Notes: generated from the sequence alone by a model not told the origin. DNA of 64,000 nt from Oscillospiraceae bacterium (GCA_022787085.1 JALFVE010000040.1:1-64000); one strand, 5' to 3'. Numbered from the stretch's first letter, positions 33,508-41,957 are shown. Program-made: numbers and translations.

Positions 33508-34571
33508 ACCGTCTTGAAGCTCTGCGAAACAGTCTTCCCGAGGACTCCTGCGCTCTTATCACATCTGATGTGAACAGGCGCTATTTCACAGGAATGAAGT
33601 CCTCTGCGGGAACGCTTATAGTATTTAAAAAATGTGCCTTTCTCATCATAGATTCAAGATATTTTGAAAAGGCGGAAGATACCGTTACCGACTGTGAAGT
33701 AATTTTGCAGGAGCGTCTCTGCAGCCAGCTTTCCGAGCTGATCGCAAATAACCATGCAGAGCAGATAATGGTCGAAAGCGATACAATGACCCTGTCCGAA
33801 TTTGAAAGGCTTCGGAATAATATCACAGGTGCGGTCACGTTCAATAAATCCGCCGATCTGAGCCGAGTTATCGGTGAAATGAGAATGATAAAATCCGACA
33901 GCGAGATAGCGCTTATGGAAAAGGCTCAGCGAATTGCGGAAAAGGCTCTGGATAATGCTCTCAATTTCATTAAAGAGGGCGTTACCGAGCGTGAAATAGC
34001 CCTCTGCCTTGATGAATATATGCTCAGAAACGGCGCAGAGGCACTTTCCTTTGAGACAATTGCCCTCTGCGGCGAAACCACCTCTATGCCCCATGGAGTT
34101 CCCTCAGACAGACAGCTGAAAAAAGGCGAATTTATCCTTATGGATTTCGGCGCAGCGGTCGGCGGATATCACAGCGACATGACGAGAACTGTAGCTCTGG
34201 GAGATATTTCCGAGGAAATGGAAAAGGCATATTCCGTTGTTCTTGAGGCGCAGAACAGGGCAATTTCCGCAGCCTGCGAGGGCATAACGGGAAAGCGCCT
34301 CGACTGCGTTGCAAGGGATTTCATCGCCGCCAACGGATACGGCGAATATTTCGGGCACGGACTGGGTCATTGCGTGGGAATGGAGATACATGAAGCTCCC
34401 TGCGCAAATACAAGGGATGAGACAATTCTCAAAGAAAATATGGTCATCACCATTGAGCCGGGGGTCTATCTGCCGAAAAAATTCGGAATCCGCATCGAGG
34501 ATTTTGTGGTAATAAAACAAAATTCTTGTTATAATTTGACAAATGCACCTAAAAATCTTATAAAATTATAA
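33504..34571 (+). CDS. Xaa-Pro aminopeptidase (M24 family)
   Basis: 355 residues, like Bacillus YqhT. The creatinase-like N-terminal domain (about 1-125) is followed by a pita-bread metallopeptidase domain with metal ligands in DFGAAVGGYHSDMTRT (two Asp), GHGLGHCVGMEIHE (His), TIEPGVYLP (Glu) and GIRIEDF (Glu). It removes residues preceding proline from peptide N-termini, cytosolic. Coupled to aroQ by a 4-nt overlap and followed, after a separate promoter, by efp, a protein that rescues ribosomes at polyproline. Confidence 0.93.
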   Translation: MNRLEALRNSLPEDSCALITSDVNRRYFTGMKSSAGTLIVFKKCAFLIIDSRYFEKAEDTVTDCEVILQERLCSQLSELIANNHAEQIMVESDTMTLSEFERLRNNITGAVTFNKSADLSRVIGEMRMIKSDSEIALMEKAQRIAEKALDNALNFIKEGVTEREIALCLDEYMLRNGAEALSFETIALCGETTSMPHGVPSDRQLKKGEFILMDFGAAVGGYHSDMTRTVALGDISEEMEKAYSVVLEAQNRAISAACEGITGKRLDCVARDFIAANGYGEYFGHGLGHCVGMEIHEAPCANTRDETILKENMVITIEPGVYLPKKFGIRIEDFVVIKQNSCYNLTNAPKNLIKL

Positions 34572-34578
34572 AAAGGTA

Positions 34579-34607
34579 TTGCATTATTTCAGAAAATGTG
34601 ATATGAT
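34579..34607 (+). promoter_or_regulatory. Promoter of efp
   Basis: TTGCAT, 17-nt spacer, TATGAT. The leader then contains a small hairpin (GAGAGC/GCTCTC) before GGAGG and the start. Confidence 0.65.
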
Positions 34608-34680
34608 ATAAAATGAATAATGATTATTTCAAATAAGAGAGCCGAGGTGCTCTCAATCCTGAATATTTTGGAGGTTTAAT

Positions 34681-35238
34681 ATGATATCAGCAGGCGATTT
34701 CAGAAACGGAATGACTTTCGAGGAGGACGGCAACGTTCTTCAGATCGTTGAATTTCAGCACGTTAAGCCCGGAAAGGGCGCTGCTTTCGTAAGAACCAAG
34801 ATCAAGAACGTTATCACAGGTTCTGTAATTGAAAAGAGCTACAACCCTTCCGCTAAATTCCCCACTGCTTACGTTGAGAGAAAGGATATGGAATATACCT
34901 ACAGCGACGGCGATCTTTACCATTTTATGGATCCCGAGACATATGAGGATCTCCCCGTAAGCGCAAACGAGCTTGGCGACAGCTTCAAGTTCGTTAAGGA
35001 AAATATGGTATGCAAGGTTTGCTCCTACAAGGGCAAGGTATTCGCAGTAGAGCCCCCCAACTTTGTTGAGCTTGAGGTAACTCAGACCGATCCCGGCTTT
35101 GCAGGCAACACCGCAACCAACGCAACCAAGCCCGCAACTCTTGAGACAGGCGCAGAGATCAAGGTTCCCCTCTTCATCAACGAGGGCGACATGATCAGAA
35201 TTGATACACGCACAGGCGAATACATGGAAAGAGCGTAA
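34681..35238 (+). CDS. efp: Translation elongation factor P
   Basis: 185 residues in three beta domains. It enters the ribosomal E site and helps peptide bonds form at consecutive prolines. Seen: [17 protein letters not shown], the modification loop [14 protein letters not shown] with the tip Lys at about residue 32, and the C-terminal [25 protein letters not shown] 6 nt before ATG. The next gene, a CD1247-type acidic protein, follows by 41 nt and is probably cotranscribed. Confidence 0.97.
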   Translation: MISAGDFRNGMTFEEDGNVLQIVEFQHVKPGKGAAFVRTKIKNVITGSVIEKSYNPSAKFPTAYVERKDMEYTYSDGDLYHFMDPETYEDLPVSANELGDSFKFVKENMVCKVCSYKGKVFAVEPPNFVELEVTQTDPGFAGNTATNATKPATLETGAEIKVPLFINEGDMIRIDTRTGEYMERA

Positions 35239-35279
35239 GCTTTAGCCAAAAATATAATAATTCAAGGAGGCTGTAACCT

Positions 35280-35747
35280 ATGACACTTACCGAAAAAACC
35301 GCATATTTAAAGGGCCTTATGGAGGGTCTGAACACCGACGACAAGGTTATTGCCGCAATTGCTGATATCCTCAGCGACATGGCTGCCGAGATCGCAGACC
35401 TCAAGGACGACATGAAGGAAATGGCTGAGGTTGTTGATGTCATTGACGAGGATCTGGGAGAGATTGAGAAGGATTTCTACGAGATCGACGAGGACGATGA
35501 CCACTGCTGCTGCTGTGACAACGAGGACGAGGACGATTACGATGATTTCGACGAGGATGAGGACGAGGAGCTTTTCGATGATGACGAGCTTTATGAAGTT
35601 ACCTGTCCCACCTGCGGAGACACCATCTGCCTTAATGCCGCAATGATCGAGGACGGCTCCATCAACTGTCCCAACTGCAATGAGCTACTCGAATTTGACC
35701 TTGATGATATCGAGGATGAAGACGAGGACGACAGCACAGAGGAATAA
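35280..35747 (+). CDS. CD1247 N-terminal domain protein with zinc ribbon
   Basis: 155 residues, very acidic. The N-terminal helical domain (about 1-65, TLTEKTAYLKGLMEGLN) is the CD1247 family segment. A CCCCD cluster and a run of Asp/Glu follow. The C-terminus has a zinc ribbon CPTCGD..CPNCNE (about 109-134). Function unknown; in clostridia it is often found beside efp, as here. It could bind RNA polymerase or ribosomes, but nothing in the sequence proves this. Confidence 0.8.
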   Translation: MTLTEKTAYLKGLMEGLNTDDKVIAAIADILSDMAAEIADLKDDMKEMAEVVDVIDEDLGEIEKDFYEIDEDDDHCCCCDNEDEDDYDDFDEDEDEELFDDDELYEVTCPTCGDTICLNAAMIEDGSINCPNCNELLEFDLDDIEDEDEDDSTEE

Positions 35748-35777
35748 GGCATATTTACAACCGAATAAACTGCAATT

Positions 35778-35898
35778 TGTTTCAGGGCGAGGTGAAATTC
35801 CTCACCGGCGGTATAGTCCGCGAGCCGAGCTTAATAATAAGTGCGGCATGATTCGGTGAAATTCCGAAACCGACGGTATAGTCCGGATGAAAGAAACA
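35778..35898 (+). ncRNA. FMN riboswitch (RFN element)
   Basis: P1 TGTTTC/GAAACA encloses the canonical conserved core: CAGGGCGAGGTGAAATTCC, CACCGGCGGTATAGTCCGCGAG, then GGTGAAATTCCGAAACCGACGG and AGTCCGGATGAAAG (each written as a short piece of the known RFN consensus). It is followed by a terminator at 35922 and the ribU gene, so FMN should shut off riboflavin uptake. Confidence 0.96.
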
Positions 35899-35921
35899 CA
35901 GCGTTTAACTGCGTAATACCC

Positions 35922-35962
35922 GCTGCCCGTGAAGCACTATGCTTTGCGGGCAGTTGTTATTT
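35922..35962 (+). terminator. Terminator of the FMN riboswitch
   Basis: CTGCCCG pairs with CGGGCAG (extended by GAAGCA/TGCTTT), followed by TTGTTATTTT, between aptamer and ribU. Confidence 0.85.
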
Positions 35963-36013
35963 TCATAAACAGATTGCTTTTTATTAAATTTTTTATTTTA
36001 TGGAGGAATCTGT

Positions 36014-36658
36014 ATGAAAAACGAGATCTTCAAGCCAAACACCGAAACATCAAAAACCAGACAGCTCACCGTAACAGCAATGATGGGAGCAATGGCATCA
36101 GTGCTGATGTACCTTGATTTCCCGGTGCCCATGTTCATGCCGGGATTTATCAAGTTTGACATTTCCGAGCTTCCCGCACTGATAGCTTCCTTTTCCATCG
36201 GTCCCCTTTCGGGCGCAGGGGTGTGCCTGCTGAAAAATCTGCTGAATATATTAGTTAAGGGTTCGAGCACAGGCGGTGTGGGAGAGCTTTCCAATTTTAT
36301 TCTGGGCTGTGCATTTGTGGTTCCCGCAGGGCTTATCTACAAGTCAAAGAAAAACAAGACCCGTGCAATAATCGGGGCAACCGCAGGCGCCGCAGCAATG
36401 GCAGTTTTCAGCATCTTCTCAAACTATTTCTTCATATATCCTATCTACACAAAATTCATGCCCATGGAAGCTATCATCAGCGCATATCAGAAGCTGAATC
36501 CCAAGGTAGAAACGCTCCTTGACGCCCTTATCATATTCAATCTCCCCTTCACCTTCATCAAGGGAATGTGCAGCACCGTCATCACCGTAGCGGTATATAA
36601 ATACATATCCCCCATTCTGAAGCACGGCAGGGCGAGAAAAGCAGTCAGCGAACAGTAA
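36014..36658 (+). CDS. ribU: Riboflavin ECF transporter S-component
   Basis: 214-residue membrane protein with six segments. It binds riboflavin outside and works with the shared EcfAA'T module. Seen: TVTAMMGAMASVLMYLDFPVP (start TVTAMMGAMAS), FIKFDISELPALIASFSIGP, and FNLPFTFIKGMCSTVI, all typical of RibU. TGGAGG precedes ATG. The FMN riboswitch directly upstream confirms the substrate class. The EcfAA'T genes are not in the window. Confidence 0.95.
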   Translation: MKNEIFKPNTETSKTRQLTVTAMMGAMASVLMYLDFPVPMFMPGFIKFDISELPALIASFSIGPLSGAGVCLLKNLLNILVKGSSTGGVGELSNFILGCAFVVPAGLIYKSKKNKTRAIIGATAGAAAMAVFSIFSNYFFIYPIYTKFMPMEAIISAYQKLNPKVETLLDALIIFNLPFTFIKGMCSTVITVAVYKYISPILKHGRARKAVSEQ

Positions 36659-36670
36659 TAATGTATAACA

Positions 36671-36705
36671 AAAAGCACCGAGAAAAATATTCTCGGTGCT
36701 TTTTT
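36671..36705. terminator. Terminator after ribU, shared with the convergent gene
   Basis: AAAAGCACCGAG pairs with CTCGGTGCTTTT around a 9-nt loop, with T-runs on both strands. Confidence 0.9.
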
Positions 36706-36721
36706 AATTTAAAAAGCAAAA

Positions 36722-37132
36722 TTACAGAACGATATAATTTCCACCGTTTCCGTTGATAACATAATATGCTCTCATTTCGCCGTTTTCAGCCTTAACATAA
36801 ATATCAATGCTCTTAACGTGCTTGCGTGTGCCGTCCTTGTAAGCAGCCTTGCAAAGCTCGGTGATATCGGACATAGTGTATTCCTTGCCACTTGCCTGAA
36901 TAACGAAAACGTCCTTCTTAGCCTCAGCAGCTTTCTTTGCTGCGGGCTTCTCAGCCTTCTTTTCAGCAGGCTTCTCTGCCTTCTTCACAGCAGGCTGAGC
37001 AGCCTTGGCAGCAGCGGGAGCCTTAACCTCGGGAGCAGACTTTACAACTTCAACAACGGGCTTGACATCAGCAGGCTTAACTGCCTCTGCGGCAGCAGCA
37101 GGCTTGGACTGAATTTTTTTATCTTTTGCCAT
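36722..37132 (-). CDS. DUF6465 family protein with Lys/Ala/Pro-rich N-terminus
   Basis: 136 residues. The first 75 residues are low complexity, with repeats such as KKAEKPAEKKAEKPAAKKA, like histone-H1-type tails. The last 60 form a small conserved domain (DVFVIQASGKEYTMSDITE..YVKAENGEMRAYYVING) of the DUF6465 type. The basic tail suggests nucleic-acid or polyanion binding, but this is inference. GGAGG precedes the ATG. Confidence 0.75.
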   Translation of the reverse strand: MAKDKKIQSKPAAAAEAVKPADVKPVVEVVKSAPEVKAPAAAKAAQPAVKKAEKPAEKKAEKPAAKKAAEAKKDVFVIQASGKEYTMSDITELCKAAYKDGTRKHVKSIDIYVKAENGEMRAYYVINGNGGNYIVL

Positions 37133-37226
37133 ATCGGTAAACCTCCAAATTATTTATTTATACATAGTATAACACTATAATATCCATTTGTCAAACATTG
37201 TTTGAAATGTTTTACCTTATATACTA

Positions 37227-37440
37227 AAAAATCTCATTTTAATGTAGCTTTTTTGAATATTTTCACTTTAGAAATAGTTTTTCAGCAAAAATTTTTCGCT
37301 TTTCAAAAACTCCCAAAAGCAAAGTCGCAAATATGTTCCTGCAATTGTAAACCTTTTTATATAGCGATTTCTTAGGTTTCAAAAACTTTTTTATAATAGG
37401 ATAATTCGAAAAAAACACGACGATTTAAAATGAGATTTTT
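37227..37440. repeat. AT-rich gap with a 16-bp inverted repeat
   Basis: AAAAATCTCATTTTAA at 37227-37242 is repeated perfectly in inverse at 37425-37440, bounding 214 bp of very AT-rich non-coding DNA. There are no ORFs. It could be a small non-autonomous element or chance in AT-rich sequence. The rest of the 37133-37536 gap shows nothing else I can name. Confidence 0.35.
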
Positions 37441-37536
37441 CGAGCTTATTTTACTTTTTAAAATAGAACATTTTCATTTTCGGAATTATTTCAAAAGAAA
37501 AATTTTTTCGCAGAAAAAAAATCAAAAAAAAACATA

Positions 37537-37578
37537 TTGACAATCATCTATATGTATGCTATACTATTTCATATAGAT
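37537..37578 (+). promoter_or_regulatory. Promoter with overlapping operator of the ArsR operon
   Basis: TTGACA (37537), 17-nt spacer, TATACT (37560). A perfect 9-bp inverted repeat, ATCTATATG at 37546-37554 and CATATAGAT at 37570-37578, straddles the -10 box. This is the size and place expected for binding of the ArsR-family repressor encoded in the operon. Confidence 0.7.
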
Positions 37579-37604
37579 AATAATCAATGTGAGGTGCAAA
37601 AAAA

Positions 37605-38030
37605 ATGTCAAAATCAAAAGAAGCATCAGCAATGTTCAGGCAGGGCTTCAACTGTTCCCAATCCGTATTAGCAGCATTTTTCGAGGGATACGGAATACCC
37701 CGTGAAACGGCGCTAAAAATCGGATGCGGCTTCGGCGGAGGAATGAGAAACGGCGAGCTGTGCGGAGCAGTATCGGGAGCAGTCATGGTCATAGGACTGA
37801 AATACGGCTCAGAGGACAGCGAAAGCAAATCCCTCTGCTACCAAAAAACAAAGGAATACACAGAAAAATTCAAAGCAAAAAAACAAAGCATAATTTGCCG
37901 TGAGCTGCTTGGCTGCGACATTTCCACAGCCGACGGAATGGATATTGCAATTGAAAAAGATCTGTTCAAAACCACCTGCGCAGATATGGTAAGCAGTGCA
38001 GCTGAGCTGCTTGAGGAGTTGGGATACTAA
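37605..38030 (+). CDS. C-GCAxxG-C-C family redox/metal protein
   Basis: 141 residues with the family's spaced cysteines: FNCSQSV, IGCGFGGGMRNGELCGAVSGA, CRELLGCD and a C-terminal TTCADMV. The family's function is unknown; it is often found beside redox and metal-transport genes. GAGG precedes the ATG. First gene of a four-gene operon (ArsR regulator, permease, Cys-rich protein), so a role in thiol or metal(loid) chemistry is likely. Confidence 0.85.
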   Translation: MSKSKEASAMFRQGFNCSQSVLAAFFEGYGIPRETALKIGCGFGGGMRNGELCGAVSGAVMVIGLKYGSEDSESKSLCYQKTKEYTEKFKAKKQSIICRELLGCDISTADGMDIAIEKDLFKTTCADMVSSAAELLEELGY

Positions 38031-38031
38031 T

Positions 38032-38322
38032 ATGAATATTCAGCAGCAGACCGCAATATTCAAGGCATTGGGAGACAGCACCCGCCTGCACATCGTCCAT
38101 ATGCTGTCCGAGGGAGAGCTGTGCGCCTGCAAAATTCTCGAACGCCTTGAGATCACACAGCCCACCCTATCCCATCACATGAAAATACTATGCGAGTGCG
38201 GACTTGTAAAGGCAAGAAAAGACGGGAAATGGTCCCATTATTCCCTGTCCTGTCGGGCTCTGAGAGAATTTTCAAAGGACGTATCCGCCCTCGCATCACC
38301 GAAAGGAGACAACTGCAAATGA
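38032..38322 (+). CDS. ArsR-family transcriptional repressor
   Basis: 96-residue winged-helix protein: FKALGDSTRLHIVHML, then ELCACKI with a Cys-x-Cys pair in the helix where arsenite or metal binds in ArsR, and ITQPTLSHHMKILCECGLVKARKDGKWSHYSL (start ITQPTLSHHMKIL) as the DNA-recognition helix and wing. It follows the first gene by 1 nt and overlaps the permease by 4 nt (ATGA). Likely binds the inverted repeat at 37546-37578 and leaves it when the metal(loid) binds. Confidence 0.9.
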   Translation: MNIQQQTAIFKALGDSTRLHIVHMLSEGELCACKILERLEITQPTLSHHMKILCECGLVKARKDGKWSHYSLSCRALREFSKDVSALASPKGDNCK

Positions 38323-39323
38323 GTATAGTCCGGGATTTTATTCAGGATCAGCTTCTTGGAATGAAATGGATGAGCGACCTTATCAGCAGCCTGCTCACTT
38401 CCATAGGACTTGATATGACATCAAAAGCAGCGAAGGTCATCCATTTTTTCATCTACGACATCCTGAAAATCAGCATCCTGCTGATAACGCTGATATTTAT
38501 CATCAGCTATATCCAGACCTATTTTCCTCCCGAGCGCACAAAACGTATTTTGTCAAAATACAATGGGATCGGAGGAAATATAATATCAGCACTTCTTGGA
38601 ACAGTGACCCCCTTCTGCTCCTGTTCCTCAATTCCGATTTTTATCGGCTTTACAAATGCAGGACTGCCGCTGGGAATGACCTTCTCGTTTCTTATATCTT
38701 CGCCGCTGGTTGATCTGGGTTCGCTTGTCCTGCTCACAAGCGTTTTCGGAATAAAAACCGCAGCGGCATATGTGATCGTGGGGCTAATTATAGCAGTGGT
38801 CGGCGGCACTGTAATCGGGAAGCTGAACATGGAAGAACAGCTTGACAAAAAGCTGTTCGGAAAGGCAGAAAAGCTTGATAATACAAGCTATGAAAGCGCA
38901 AAGGAACGCTGCCGCTTTGCAATATCAGAAGCATGGGAAACATGGAAATATGTTTTCAAATTCATACTGATAGGCGTGGCAGTAGGCTCGCTGATACACT
39001 ATCAGCTTCCGGGCGAATGGATAGAAGCCATACTCGGAAGCGGAAATCCCCTGTCTCCCATACTGGCAAGCATAATCGGAATACCCATGTATGCAGATAT
39101 ATTCGGAACGATACCCATAGCGGAAGCGCTGTATTACAAGGGCGTGGGAATAGGCACTGTGATCAGCTTCATGATGAGCGTGACCGCCCTTTCGCTGCCC
39201 TCAATAATAATGCTCCGCAAGGTTGTAAAACCGAAGCTGCTTGCAATTTTTATTTCGCTTGTAACTGTGGGAATCATCCTGATGGGATATCTGTTCAATT
39301 TATTCGGAGGTATGCTGATATGA
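38319..39323 (+). CDS. ArsP/DUF318-type permease
   Basis: 334 residues, about eight membrane segments. The signature TPFCSCSSIPIFIGF (about 87-101) has the cysteines of the ArsP_1 permease family, whose members export organoarsenicals or other metal species. A matching second-half motif, GIPMYADIFGTIPIAEAL, is present. A longer in-frame start inside arsR is rejected because AAAGGAG lies 10 nt before 38319. Overlaps both neighbours by 4 nt or less. Confidence 0.88.
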   Translation: MSIVRDFIQDQLLGMKWMSDLISSLLTSIGLDMTSKAAKVIHFFIYDILKISILLITLIFIISYIQTYFPPERTKRILSKYNGIGGNIISALLGTVTPFCSCSSIPIFIGFTNAGLPLGMTFSFLISSPLVDLGSLVLLTSVFGIKTAAAYVIVGLIIAVVGGTVIGKLNMEEQLDKKLFGKAEKLDNTSYESAKERCRFAISEAWETWKYVFKFILIGVAVGSLIHYQLPGEWIEAILGSGNPLSPILASIIGIPMYADIFGTIPIAEALYYKGVGIGTVISFMMSVTALSLPSIIMLRKVVKPKLLAIFISLVTVGIILMGYLFNLFGGMLI

Positions 39324-39514
39324 ATGAATATTGCGGAAATTGCTGTCCTAAAAAAAGCTGCAAAAATCACGGAAACTGCGCCGCCTGCGTAAAAAAGCAC
39401 AGGGAAACAGACAGTCTCCCCTACTGTCTGTTTCCCGATAATGACGGAGATAAAAGTCTCAGACATTTCTATGAAAAGCTCAGAAATCGTTTTGAAAAGA
39501 ATGAAAACACATAA
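39320..39514 (+). CDS. Small Cys-rich protein (DUF6485-like)
   Basis: 64 residues, beginning MNEYCGNCCPKKSC and continuing NHGNCAACVKKHRE then LPYCLFP: eight cysteines, close to the DUF6485 pattern. It starts inside the permease stop codon (ATGA), so it is translationally coupled. It may bind the same metal or supply thiols for the permease or C-GCAxxG protein; that is inference. A hairpin terminator follows. Confidence 0.75.
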   Translation: MNEYCGNCCPKKSCKNHGNCAACVKKHRETDSLPYCLFPDNDGDKSLRHFYEKLRNRFEKNENT

Positions 39515-39515
39515 A

Positions 39516-39552
39516 AAATCCCCCTCGGAAAATTTTTCTGAGGGGAATTTTC
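39516..39552. terminator. Bidirectional terminator between the ArsR operon and the AraC gene
   Basis: TCCCCCTCGGAAAA pairs with TTTTCTGAGGGGA (one wobble). T-runs lie on both sides, and the genes converge here. Confidence 0.85.
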
Positions 39553-39555
39553 ATG

Positions 39556-40524
39556 CTAAATTTTTCTTACAGGTCTGATATATTTCCAGAATCTTTCGGG
39601 GTCGTGGAAAAAGTAAAAAACTCTGCCCGGAGCGGTATCAAGACAGCAGCCCGAAGCAGAATAATCGAAGCTTTTCATAGCCGCCTCGATCTTCTGCTCA
39701 ACCGCCTGATTCTCCGTCTCAAAATCAAAGGGACCATGCTCAAACACAATATATTCTCCCTCGGGAACGTCCATGATCTGCAAAGGCTCGGGAATATCGC
39801 CGCAATAATCCGCAGGAAGCCGAACTCCCCAGCTTTCCGCCAGCGGAATACCCCAGCTGCAAATCCTGCCTGCAGGCTCGTTTATAAATGCCATTATCTG
39901 ACCGCTGCCGCTATTTGAATCCCCACCGCCATAATCGTCAAGCTTGCCGGTAATGCCGTCCAGCAGGCCGCAAATAGTCTCAAAATCCTGTCCCGGGATC
40001 TGCGCCTGCTTCTGCCAGAAATCCCAATACCCGATGCTTTCATAATTTCTGATATGAAGATACTTGTGAGCAGGGATAGTCACAAAACAAGTCTTAATAT
40101 CATTCAAAGAATCTGCCATATTTTTTCCTCCCGAATAAGTTAAATAGCAGTCAAAAGGCTTAATAACAGTGCGCAGAGAAACAGGACCGGGATTTTTCCG
40201 ATATTCGCCCGGAGAAACTCCGTATGCCTCCTTAAACGCTCTTGAAAATGCCTCATGAGAAGAAAATCCGTACTCCAGCGCAATATCCAGAAGTCCTTTG
40301 TCCGTATCTCTTACCTCGCCCAGGGCAAAAGCAAGAGTACGGTAACGAAGAAAATCCCGAAAGCTCATTCCCGATATCTCACCGAATTTCCGTGAAATAT
40401 AAAATTCCGAATATCCAAGCCTGCGGGAAAGATAAGAAAGACTCATCTTCTCATCGCTTTTGAGCCTTATGCACTCATCAATGATCTGAATGATATTCTG
40501 AATATTATTGTGCCATTCATTCAT
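39556..40524 (-). CDS. AraC-family regulator with GyrI-like effector domain
   Basis: 322 residues. The N-terminal HTH pair (about 10-110) includes LSYLSRRLGYSEFYISRKF and DIALEYGFSSHEAFSRAFKEAYGVSP. The C-terminal domain (about 150-320) is of the GyrI/effector-binding type (VTIPAHKYLHIRNYES, VPEGEYIVFEHGPF), which binds drugs or small molecules in related activators. Its target may be itself or the esterase-like gene upstream on the same strand (90-nt gap). Confidence 0.88.
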   Translation of the reverse strand: MNEWHNNIQNIIQIIDECIRLKSDEKMSLSYLSRRLGYSEFYISRKFGEISGMSFRDFLRYRTLAFALGEVRDTDKGLLDIALEYGFSSHEAFSRAFKEAYGVSPGEYRKNPGPVSLRTVIKPFDCYLTYSGGKNMADSLNDIKTCFVTIPAHKYLHIRNYESIGYWDFWQKQAQIPGQDFETICGLLDGITGKLDDYGGGDSNSGSGQIMAFINEPAGRICSWGIPLAESWGVRLPADYCGDIPEPLQIMDVPEGEYIVFEHGPFDFETENQAVEQKIEAAMKSFDYSASGCCLDTAPGRVFYFFHDPERFWKYIRPVRKI

Positions 40525-40612
40525 CTGCCTTCACCGCCTTTTTTCTGCTCTGAAATAATTATACAGGAAAGGAAAAAATTCTGCTTGATTTCACTTGCGG
40601 AAAATTCCGGAT

Positions 40613-41365
40613 TCAGAAGGCAAGATCCTCAAAAAAGCCCGAAATCCTTTCCCGCAAAATTTTTCTTGCAGCTGCAGAGAATCCATGCCCCTCGTTTGCG
40701 TAAATATGAAGCCTGCAATCAGGAAAAGCCCTGCTTATCCTCTCGGCATAAGCCATGTCCACAAGCCCGTCAGCGTCCCCATGATGAATAGAAACAGGCT
40801 TATGGAATTTTTTTATTTCCTCGAAAACATCATAATCGGGAAGCTCGTCACAAAATTTTCTCGACAGCTTCATTCCCATAAAATCAAAAGGCTCGGTCAT
40901 TTTCTCGTGATCTTTTTTCAGCCAATGATCGGGAATACAAAAAGCGGGATAAAGAAGCGCCATTCCCGCAATTTTCTCGGGACACTGCGCCGCCGTCAAT
41001 GCGGAAACAAATCCTCCCTGACTTTCGCCGTAGAGAAAAAGCTTTTCATTGTCAATATATTCAAGTTCTGAAATCATTCCGATAACATTATTAAGGTCTT
41101 TAGTTTCCGTAATAATGCTCATATCGGTAGATCTGCCCTCACTTTTTGAAATTGTGGAGCCGCCGCAAAAATCGTAGCAGTAAGCCGCAAAGCCCTTATC
41201 CGCAAGGCACTGCGCCATATCCGCCACATGAGCATAGGAAGAATTGTAGCCGTGAGACAGGATGACCGCAGGCATTTTCTCCACCCTCTCCAAAGGCAGA
41301 TACATCACTCCGAAAATATTATTCTCCCCGCTTTTGCAGGGCATTTCATTTACAGTGTGTTTCAT
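40613..41365 (-). CDS. Alpha/beta hydrolase (esterase-like)
   Basis: 250 residues with oxyanion-side motif VILSHGYNSSY (about 33-43), nucleophile elbow GESQGG, acid in HHGDADGLVD and catalytic His in NEGHGF near the C-terminus. The architecture resembles feruloyl/cinnamoyl esterases and related acyl hydrolases; no signal peptide, so cytosolic. The AAAGGA site precedes the ATG. The substrate is not readable. It follows a truncated gene fragment by 24 nt. Confidence 0.88.
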   Translation of the reverse strand: MKHTVNEMPCKSGENNIFGVMYLPLERVEKMPAVILSHGYNSSYAHVADMAQCLADKGFAAYCYDFCGGSTISKSEGRSTDMSIITETKDLNNVIGMISELEYIDNEKLFLYGESQGGFVSALTAAQCPEKIAGMALLYPAFCIPDHWLKKDHEKMTEPFDFMGMKLSRKFCDELPDYDVFEEIKKFHKPVSIHHGDADGLVDMAYAERISRAFPDCRLHIYANEGHGFSAAARKILRERISGFFEDLAF

Positions 41366-41388
41366 ATAAAATATCCTTTCAAAAAAAT

Positions 41389-41749
41389 TTATCCGATCTT
41401 GACCATCGCCCAGATTATACGATTATCCTCACGCCATTTTCTGACATCCTCGGGCATATTTTTTCTTTCTTCATGCGGAATAAATGACCAAACCCCGCTG
41501 TCAGCTATAACCGCAAGCTTTGGGAGACTCATAAGGGGTCTCAGAAACTCATAATCGGGCGCATACTCGCAGGAAAACACCTCAATGCTTTTCATATCGG
41601 CAATGAAATCAATGCTGTCGTGTCTGCCCAAAACACAAATCTCTCTCACATTTTCGAAGCAGCCGTAACCGCCAACAGGCTCAAAAAGCAAAGGGTCAAC
41701 ATACAGATTTATCACCCTTCTGCACCAATCCGAGGGATAAAATAATATT
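41389..41749 (-). pseudogene. 3' fragment of a gene cut by a MITE-like element
   Basis: An open frame of about 108 codons runs from a GTG at 41715 with no ribosome site. The same frame stays open upstream (codons for PILFYPSDWCRR) right up to the left repeat of the inserted element at 41750, then stops inside it. The remaining protein (GYGCFENVREICVLGRHDS..WSFIPHEERKNMP) is not recognised, though repeated short beta-like segments recall leucine-rich-repeat or SMI1-like proteins. Probably an N-terminally truncated gene. Confidence 0.55.
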
Positions 41750-41921
41750 GGCTATGTCACCTTTATTGACTGATGACTTTTAATATACTTTGTATATTAT
41801 GGTATTGCCACTATACCTCTACCTAATTATACTTAGGTTACTTTTTACTCTGTTCTTTTAAAGCCTTTATTATTTCAGCTTATTTACCTTTTTACTATCA
41901 GTCTTTTAAGGTGACAGAGCC
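41750..41921. mobile_element. 172-bp MITE-like element with 25-bp terminal inverted repeats
   Basis: 41750-41774 (GGCTATGTCACCTTTATTGA, then CTGAT) and the complement of 41897-41921 (GGCTCTGTCACCTTAAAAGA, then CTGAT) match at 21 of 25 positions. The interior is AT-rich and non-coding, with a small hairpin (ACCTAA..TTAGGT). GGCT/AGCC ends are common in transposon termini. I see no clear target duplication. It interrupts the reading frame to its left. Confidence 0.65.
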
Positions 41922-41928
41922 TACATTA

Positions 41929-41957
41929 TTTATAGCATAACAAAACCAATTTGTCAA
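41929..41957 (-). promoter_or_regulatory. Promoter reading into the MITE-like element
   Basis: TTGACA, 17-nt spacer, TATAAA on the minus strand, ending 8 nt outside the element. It probably was the promoter of the interrupted gene and may still drive the esterase-like gene. Confidence 0.6.

Noticed and set aside
36890-37110. Tandem repeat array or CRISPR
   Set aside because: It is the Lys/Ala/Pro codon repetition of the DUF6465 protein; no direct repeats with unique spacers occur anywhere in the window.
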